From assembly GCF_030272615.1 (NCBI RefSeq), contig NC_081406.1, forward strand, positions 109,999,283-110,063,282: 64,000 nt of DNA, read 5' to 3'. Shown here piece by piece: positions 57,422 to 64,000 of the stretch. Source of the DNA: Cryptomeria japonica (lineage: Eukaryota > Streptophyta > Pinopsida > Cupressales > Cupressaceae). Made by a program: the position numbers and the translations under genes. The first letter of the stretch is position 1. Each line of letters opens with the position of its first letter. The notes beneath the pieces were generated by a model. That model was not told where the DNA came from. It was given only the letters and a program-made list of their open reading frames with translations, and made no database searches.

Positions 57422-59740
57422 AAACAAAGAGTGAGGATCCCCAAATAAATTATCAAGAAATATGAGGGGACAATCTGCTTTATGGTGAACAAGGATGAAT
57501 TCTCAATGGAAGAAGTTCAACCCCGGATAGTATGGATAATGCCAATGGGGTATGAGGTTGATGAGACTACCTTGGATGCATATGCACAAAATTTGTTGAA
57601 TGCTCTGGAAGACACAAAGGAGGAGATGGTTGGAACATGAAAAGAGAAATCAATGGAGTTGCACTCCAAGTTCTTCGAACCGGTGAAGAAGAGGAAGGTG
57701 GCAAAGATTGTAGAAGATATTCTTGTTGAGGATGACCATCCCCAGGAAAAAGTCAGGGCTACTAGGGCAGCAAGGGCTATAGTTGAAAAAGAAAAGAAAA
57801 AAAATCCTGCACCTGCTCCCATGAAAATTAAGGTAACTGGACCTTCTCTTGCTCCGGTGAAGACACCTCCTACTGAAGCTGAGCTATCTGGTGTATCTGC
57901 AAAGGGGAAAGGTGTTTTGAGGAAGAAGTATAAGACACAAAGAGAGTATGTAGCTATTTCTTTGGTGTAATCAAAGACTGAATCTTATTTAGATATTCAC
58001 AAGGCACTGAAGAAAGATGAATTCGCTAGAGTGATCCGGAAACCCCAATTTGGTGGTGAGAAGGAGGAGCCAAAGAAGAAGAAGGCACTATCTAATCCTA
58101 TACTGGCAGGCAATCCTAAGAAAGGAAAGAAGACAAAATCAAATCTAGATGAGGCTATAGAATTTGGTAAGATGAAATCTTCTAAAACAGAGTATCATAT
58201 TGTTCCTCCATTATCTACTCAAGAATTAATTGATGAAATTATTAAAGATGGAAATTTGAAGAACATCTTTGTATATTATGTAAATATGGATGATAAGGAT
58301 CAGAGGTAGATTTAGGAAGCTGTAATTTTGTATATGGATGTATTTAGTAAAGTATTGATTGAGTTAGAAAATATCTTCCCAAATATTTGTACAACCTAAT
58401 TGATGCTAGGAGAAAATCTGATAGCCAAATGGATAGGAAAATAAAGGAGAGCGAAATGGTTAATCAGTGCACCAATATCACTATAGAAGAAATTGACAGA
58501 TTAATTTTGTTGGTGAATAAAAAGGAATTCAGAAGTAAGCATGAGGTCAACAGTCTAATGGTTGGTCGAGTTGAAGAAATAAGGAGAGAAACCAGTGAAA
58601 TCTGGAAAAAGTTTCTTATTGAGAATTGGCTTGTAGGTGCTATCTCTCAAAATGATGCAAATTAGTCAGAAAATCCTTTGGCAGATAATGTAAATAAAGA
58701 AGAGGATACTCAGGATGTTGTTGAACAACAAATTTTGGATTCTGTTGAGGATGAGCTTGCAAATGAAAATGATAAACCAATAGAGGCAAAGGATGGTGCA
58801 CCAAGTGGTGAGACCAGTGTGTAGGAGGCACCTAAAGAAGTTAAATCCGGACTTGTTGAGGCAGAGAAGAAAGAAGAGGTGAAACAAGATGAGCCAGATA
58901 AAGATAAGGGTAAGGGAATGGAGACTCTCGTACTTGTGGCAATTGACACTATAAAAACCCAAAGCCGAAGGAGTTTTCCCCAATTCAATATCAATTTTGA
59001 TAAACCCTTCAATCAAATATCTCCGACAGAGAGAATGATAGCTGTTGCTTCTCTTTAGGTTCAAGCCAGTCAAGAGTTAGCACAATCAGAATTTGAAGAG
59101 AAGAAACTCATTGAAAAATCTATTAAAGTTTTGGAATAGGTGGTACCGGATCTCCAGCTTGATGCAAGCGCCAGTTCATCTGGTAAGCTTCAAAATTTAA
59201 TTGATTGTATATCCACCCAATTTGATTCTTTATCTAAAGCATCAACCCGACAAGCTATGTATAAGTTTAAGGATGCTAAAGTTCAATTTTTTTTGCAAAT
59301 AATTAGTAATGATAAGGCACAAGTAGATAAAGAGTTAAAACTGATTGATGAGGCATTAGTGGAAGGTGGTAAAATTTACAAGTCTTGTCTAAATTTGACC
59401 AATTTTACTACTAAGATAGACAAGCAGGTAGAGAATTGTAAAGGGCAGTTATCTAAGATTTCTCAAGCCTATGATCGCACAACTAATTTAATCGACAGAA
59501 TTGAGGGACAAATTTTAAATATCGCTGAGCAGATTAGGAATTTTAAGAAGGAGAAGGAGAGAATGATCAGGTGAATAGGTGAACTCCAAAACTTAATTGG
59601 TCCCCAGTTGGACACCTTATTGTATCATAAGATGGATTGCATTCAGAATATGTCTGAGGAGACTCTTACTAAGATTGCATCTATAGAGTTTTACACTTAT
59701 GTTTTGAATGGGTTTGTTTCAATTTTGGAAAAGTTGTGAG
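57422..59740 (+). pseudogene. Element C accessory ORF, linker and coiled-coil tail
   Basis: Coding character continues in three frames: PMGYEV near 57541, a Lys-rich linker (57653-57970, RAIVEKEKKKNPAPAPMKIK; 58031-58309), a charged segment (58387-58665), an acidic stretch to about 58920 and a coiled coil at 59140-59574 (GQLSKISQAYDRTTNLIDRI; EQIRNFKKEKERM). Stops are mainly TAG. The order head, Lys/Pro linker, coiled coil is the same as in element B. Confidence 0.6.
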
Positions 59741-60075
59741 CAGGATGGAACACATATCTTGGGTTCCCAAAGATGGCATATGTGGATATACTGAAGCATG
59801 TATATATATAATCCTCTGATGAATGTGTATACATGTATAGACAATTTTGAAGCACACCCTATCTTTGGCATTGATGTCAAAGGGGGAGAGATGATGTAAA
59901 AAATGTACAGTGTACAAACTAATTGTATGTATTGTGTACAGTCTTGTGTATTGCAAATTCGTGGATTGTTGATCTAAGGGGGATCCTTAGAATTCTTTTA
60001 TTCTTTCATTCAGTTGTACAGGTTTCAACACATCCATTTTTCACAGGTGTTGCCATCAATCCCAAAGGGGGAGAT
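59741..60075 (+). other. Element C 3' untranslated region and polypurine tract
   Basis: It contains TTGGCATTGATGTCAAAGGG (59867-59886), a polypurine-like tract well before the LTR, and GTTGCCATCAATCCCAAAGG (60049-60068) followed by GGGAGAT at the LTR border. Confidence 0.75.
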
Positions 60076-61033
60076 TGTTGGCAATTGACACTCATCTGGT
60101 GATTTCAGGTGACTTCTAGTGATTGATTATTTGTTTAGGGTTGTGATTGATGGCAACTCTTCGTGGTTGTTCGATCCAGTAGTCATGATCTAGCTTATCC
60201 AAAATACGGAGGTAACCGGTAGACAGTTAACCGACAAAACATGGTAAAATAGGGTATTTCAGTAATATTTTGATCTAGAATGATCTCCGGTGATTACGGT
60301 GTTTTTCGTGATTGTTTTTGTGATCTCAATGATACAAAAGACCTTTAGGAAGTGTGTGGTTATAATATTTTTGTCCGGTGCTATGTTTTGTTCGAGATTG
60401 AAGCTGACTTGAAGTAGATTCTTTTTGTGGTAATATCATATATATAAGATCATTTTGGCAATTGATTTTTGGTATGTTAGAGATGTGGTGATCCATTTTG
60501 GTGTGATTGAGAGTAGTTTCACTTGCGCATTTTTATTTTAGCCCAATCGATAGCTGATTGAGATAGAGACAAAGTATTTAGTAGAGAAGAAATACTCAGA
60601 GATTCAAAGACTAACTAGAACTCATCTTTGCATATACAGATGTTGATTAAGAGTTCATTTCATTGTATTTACACATTGTAAACAAATTGTAAGTCAGTGA
60701 GACTTCCTTGAGGGTTGTAGCCCTCCGAGCAACTTAATTTGAGCAGTGAGCTCTAGGTAGTGAGCCTGAATGCAAGTGCATTCCCATCTATGTAATATTT
60801 ATGTACTCCTAGCCATAGTATATGAATATTATGGTTTCCATCCCCACTGTGGTTTTTCCCTTACCGAGTTTCCACGTAAAATTTTTGGTGTTGTGGATTT
60901 GTGTATTTATTGTTGCATGTTTATGTTCTTATCTGTTACGCATTGTTAACTGGTAGATAAAGAATAAGTTTGTGGTTTCAACTTCTGATAGATCACTGAT
61001 TCACCCCCCCCTCTATTATCTCTGATTCTAATA
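60076..61033 (+). repeat. 3' LTR of element C
   Basis: A 958-bp LTR starting TGTTGGCAATTG and ending GATTCTAATA (final CA changed to TA), then the duplicated GTTTG. It holds the shared CACTGTGGTTTTTCCC...TTTCCACGTAAAATT block at about 60850-60883. Confidence 0.9.
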
Positions 61034-61302
61034 GTTTGTTCTTATCAATATTTTTTCTCTCTTGTTGTGCTATTCATTGAGCTCTTGATCTTGGCTATTT
61101 TTGACAAATTGTCACATGATATCAGAGCCAATAGAGTGCCATTGGCTTGCCAATTCAGAGAAATTTGATGTAATTTGCACTTTTACATTTTGGAGCTTTC
61201 TATTGCAAGTTATTATTGGACCTTGTTGGGTCAAATCTAAGGTCACCATTGCATTGAGGAGATTCGATAAAGTCTGCATCGCCTTTCGTTTCATCCAAAT
61301 CT

Positions 61303-63631
61303 TGTTAGATAGTTCAAATAACTGGAGGATAACTGAGAGGGGGGGGGGGGGGGGGTTGAATCAGTTGTCACCAAATTACCAGAACCTTAAGAAATTAAAA
61401 CTTTATTACCAAAACACATAAGATCAATACTAGGATACATAAACTAATTACCGAAATAGCAGATATTCTAATTAAGCACAAGCAACAATTAGAGAATAGT
61501 TACCATCCACATAACGCCAAGATTTGTACGTGGAAAACCTGGTCAAGGGAAAAACCACGGTGAGAAGCCTACCCACAGTCAGATAATACTTCTACAGTAA
61601 GTATGTTATTACAAATTGAGGGGCCTGCACTTGCAGGAAGGCCAACAGCCTAGAGCACACTGCTCATTACAAAAGGAGTTTCACTGACTACATAAGAAAC
61701 CTAGACTACAATCTGGAAGGAATAATGAATTGCAATAATAGCATCTCCTATGCCTGAATATAGTTCCGGTTAAGTTCAATACCGAAGGACTTAAACCTAT
61801 TGCATAAACCCAACTCGATCACCTATGATCAACCAAATCCTCTACATGAATGATGATTGCATTATTCACTTGCATACCATGATCTACAATGAGATCATAC
61901 ACATGGGTGAACTCAGAATAATGTTTCCCACTTTTTTGCCACTTTTGACACTGAGATGAACAATTTAAAAATAATCTTCAACTTCCGACAACTATAACTT
62001 TTAAACTATTAAGAATTTGAAGATGATGTAAATTAGTGATTTGTAGAATTTTGTCTGTAGATTCTGTATATATTTTTTTCAAATTTTTTTGAAGGATTTT
62101 TTTTTTAATTTTTCCATCTCCCTTGAAAAGTAGTTTTTTACAACAAACTACATTTTTTAAGAGTGATGTGCCTCCCGAAACACATAACTTTTTTTTCTAA
62201 AAATGATAAAAACTCAATTCTTTCAAATTTTGGTTTGTAACATCAATATCCAAGGCTTGCAGTTGGTTTGATAGTGATATGTTCAATATTTTTCATTTTA
62301 TTAAGTTTTGAAGTCCGACTAGTCATAATTCAGACATAGGTTTATGTTTGAACACATAACTTATTCTATATATATCGAAATTCAATTTTATTTTTTTTGT
62401 TAGAAAGAAAACACCAATACCCAGGGCTTAGATATTTTTCAGAATTTTTTGAATTAGTTTCCTATTTTTCCCAATGCGTTGAACTGAGAAGTTCATGTTC
62501 GGTGAAAAACCTATTTGGTAAAATTAAAAAAAACAAGTTCATAATAAACTCAATATGTAATAAAATTATATTCATTGGAAAGCTTGCTTCGAGGACTATA
62601 ATACTACATTTTGGGTTGTCAAGATCATTCTATTTGAGCCTTCAACCAAAGGTTTCAAGGCCAAAAATCTACAAAAAAATGTAGAAATCTTCAGAGAAGT
62701 GTTAAAAAAGGGGTTCGAACGAAGGGGGGTTCGAGTGAACCCCCCATTTTTAGGGGGGTTCGTATGAAGGGGGGTTCGATCGAACCCCCGCGCTATAACT
62801 GAAAAATGACATAAACGGGCATTAAAGGTGCTTCGCTCAAAAGATGGGGTTCGAGCGAAGTGGGGTCTTCGCTCGAACCCCAAAAGGTATTCCATTCGAA
62901 CACCCCCACTTCGCTCGAACCCCCCGTAAACAAAATTTTCCACTTTCGTCAATTTCCTTCGTTAGCAAAAGTGGGAACCAGCTTTGTGAGTTCACCCACA
63001 TATATATACAAACCCTCGACCTTAAACAATTAGGTCGGCCACTAGAAAATAAGACCTATTACATAATTATAAAACATGTCATCTTGAGACCAAACAAATA
63101 TCATCCAACCCATAAGTCATCCCGGAAACACATCGAGAAGTCCCAACAACACGTTACATTAAGCCATTCCAAAACCTAGATAGTACTGGACCCAATTTAG
63201 ATCCACACATGCTAAAGAAATGATTGCAATTAGTCAAGCCTCGAACACAATCACCATCAACGTCCTGAATCCTTACTAGAAGCCGCAACAACACCACTTA
63301 TGCATAGTATCAAAAGATCTTCAACAAATCTCTATCGGTGAAACCCTCACCGGATCAATAAACCAGACGTACCATCATATAAGATAGCATCCGATCACCA
63401 AATCAATACCAACTGACTGAACATATATCTAAATAGCGTGAATAGAAGATCTAAGCCAATTCCATAAGACAAAGCATACCAGAGTAAACCGGATCAACAT
63501 GATCTATCCAACCAAAAACCAAACATCCTACCGAGACCAATTGGATACCAGTAAACAACCAAAGCTGCTAGTGTTGACATCAATTACAAAACATCAATGA
63601 AACACATAATCAATTCCTCCAAATTTCCAAT
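61303..63631 (-). repeat. Element D: minus-strand family-A-like LTR (includes TIR element)
   Basis: On the minus strand it starts TATTGGAAATTTGG at 63631 and ends ...CTATCTAACA at 61303. Without the TIR element it is about 1.23 kb, close to the LTR of A, and it shares the TTTGTAATTGATGTCAACACTAGC start, the TTTCCACGTACAAATC block (61520-61560 inverted) and the C-rich CTCAGTT end, here expanded to 17 G on the plus strand. CCAGGGGGAGAT on the minus strand at 63632-63643 is its polypurine tract, so this is the 3' LTR of a minus-strand element whose body is missing. Confidence 0.8.
61905..62997 (-). mobile_element. TIR DNA element, copy 2 (1093 bp)
   Basis: Begins GGGTGAACTCAGAATA and ends in the inverse of GGGTGAACTCACAAAGCTGG. 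Flanked by ACAT at 61901-61904 and 62998-63001. The GTTCGAGCGAA-type array (about nine motifs) is at its right end (62708-62930), so it is inverted relative to copy 1. No transposase. Frames rich in Phe-Glu-Arg-Ser or Phe-Ala-Arg-Thr across the array are artefacts of the motif. Confidence 0.88.
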
Positions 63632-63639
63632 AATCTCCC

Positions 63640-64000
63640 CCTGGAATTGATTATGTGTTGCATTGATGTTTTGTCATTGATGTCAACACTAGCTACTTTG
63701 GCTGTTTACCAATATCTGATTGGTTCGGGTAGGATGTTTGGTTTCTGGTTGGATAGATCATGTTGATCCGGAATACTCTTGTATGATTTGGATTATGGAA
63801 TTGGCTTAGATATTCTATTCATGCTACTCAAATATATGTTCAGTCATTTGGTATTGATTTGGTGATCGGATGCTATATTATATGCTGGTAAGCCTGATTT
63901 ATTGATCCGCTGAGGGTTTCACCGACAGAGCTTTGTTGAAGGTCTTTCGATACTATGCATAAGTGGTGTTGGTGCGTCTTCTAGTAAGGATTTAGGATGC
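63640..64000 (+). repeat. Plus-strand copy of the D LTR, head-to-head with D, runs off the window
   Basis: From about 63640 the sequence AATTGATTATGTGTTGCATTG and what follows is the reverse complement, with scattered differences, of 63631 back to about 63260. It lacks the first ~17 bases of the LTR (no TGTTGG) and abuts the 12-base polypurine remnant of D. The rest lies beyond the window. Confidence 0.8.

Larger units (their letters stand above)
54925..61033 (+). mobile_element. Element C: LTR retrotransposon with accessory ORF, gag and pol absent
   Basis: It is inserted in the LTR of E with the duplication GTTTG (54920-54924; 61034-61038). LTRs start TGTTGGCAATTGACACTCAT. The 3' LTR is complete (60076-61033). 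The 5' LTR (from 54925) keeps only its first half and runs straight into the accessory ORF near 56512, so a deletion removed the rest of the LTR, primer-binding site and gag. The 5' LTR also holds a terminal-inverted-repeat element. The only coding content is a decayed accessory ORF related to ORF2 of element B. Confidence 0.88.
54560..61302 (+). mobile_element. Element E: LTR retrotransposon with short LTR, 3' side not in window
   Basis: The LTR starts TGTTGGTGTAAATTATG at 54560, is split at 54924 by element C, and resumes at 61039 to end GTCACA at about 61116. Joined, it is about 440 bp, shorter than the other LTRs here. TGATATCAGAGCC (61117-61129) is a primer-binding site with one change from TGGTATCAGAGCC. 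About 170 bases of leader or gag start follow before element D interrupts at 61303. The last bases of the copia remnant before it (CATAT) would be its duplication, but the partner lies outside the window. Confidence 0.75.

Noticed and set aside
62596-63179. Reading frames on both strands rich in Phe-Glu-Arg-Ser and Phe-Ala-Arg-Thr across the right end of TIR copy 2 (and 55436-55627 in copy 1)
   Set aside because: They are translations of the repeated GTTCGAGCGAA motif; no start context, no domain, and not kept as frames between the two copies.
1-64000. tRNA genes at the many TGGTATCAGAGCC-like words
   Set aside because: Each lies directly after an LTR and is a primer-binding site, only 13-15 bases of tRNA complement, not a tRNA gene.

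Overview
This 64 kb window looks like intergenic DNA of a large plant nuclear genome, probably a gymnosperm (a low-confidence inference from very deep nesting, old long LTRs, long LINEs and heavy CpG/CHG decay). I found no ordinary host gene, tRNA, rRNA or CRISPR array. Nearly every base belongs to a transposable element, and most borders can be fixed from terminal TG/CA dinucleotides, primer-binding sites, polypurine tracts and target-site duplications (TSDs).

Left stack (41-32800). A minus-strand Ty1/copia element (F; TSD CACTT) is split by a plus-strand LTR element without pol (G, 2797-29479; TSD CATAG). G is split by a LINE (H, 5648-24084; 16-bp TSD with one mismatch). The LINE is split inside ORF2 by a chromodomain-bearing Ty3/gypsy element (I, 10388-20837; TSD AGACC), whose reverse transcriptase is split by a solo LTR (J, 15089-16151). 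This is five levels of nesting.

Middle stack (32834-51979). A plus-strand Ty1/copia element (A) has a single gag-pol frame at 46215-50410. Its 5' LTR is split by element B (33470-45622; TSD ATTGG), which carries a zinc-knuckle gag-like ORF and a long accessory ORF but no pol. B's 3' LTR is split by a 4.4-kb LTR-like insert (K, 40602-45021). A solo LTR of family A lies at 52225-53382 (TSD CCCAT). The chromosomal host between these insertions is a degenerate ~32-bp minisatellite.

Right stack (53985-64000). A copia pol remnant is cut by element E (short LTR from 54560). E's LTR is split by element C (54925-61033; TSD GTTTG), which carries a decayed accessory ORF related to that of B. Beyond E's leader lies a minus-strand family-A-like LTR (D, 61303-63631), joined head-to-head to a plus-strand copy that runs off the window. 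Two copies of a ~1.09-kb terminal-inverted-repeat DNA element (55345-56429 and 61905-62997) sit in the LTRs of C and D, each with a 4-bp TSD and a one-sided array of a GTTCGAGCGAA-type motif.

Most notable: elements B and C, and possibly the LINE, carry a non-pol accessory ORF at the same place, just before the 3' end. It has a globular region ending in a hydrophobic helix, a charged linker and a C-terminal coiled coil. In the LINE it is a third cistron whose start overlaps the ORF2 stop as ATGA, the same arrangement as its ORF1/ORF2 junction. All coding regions are broken by stops and frameshifts, so this is a fossil assemblage. Active copies, if any, would be elsewhere in the genome.
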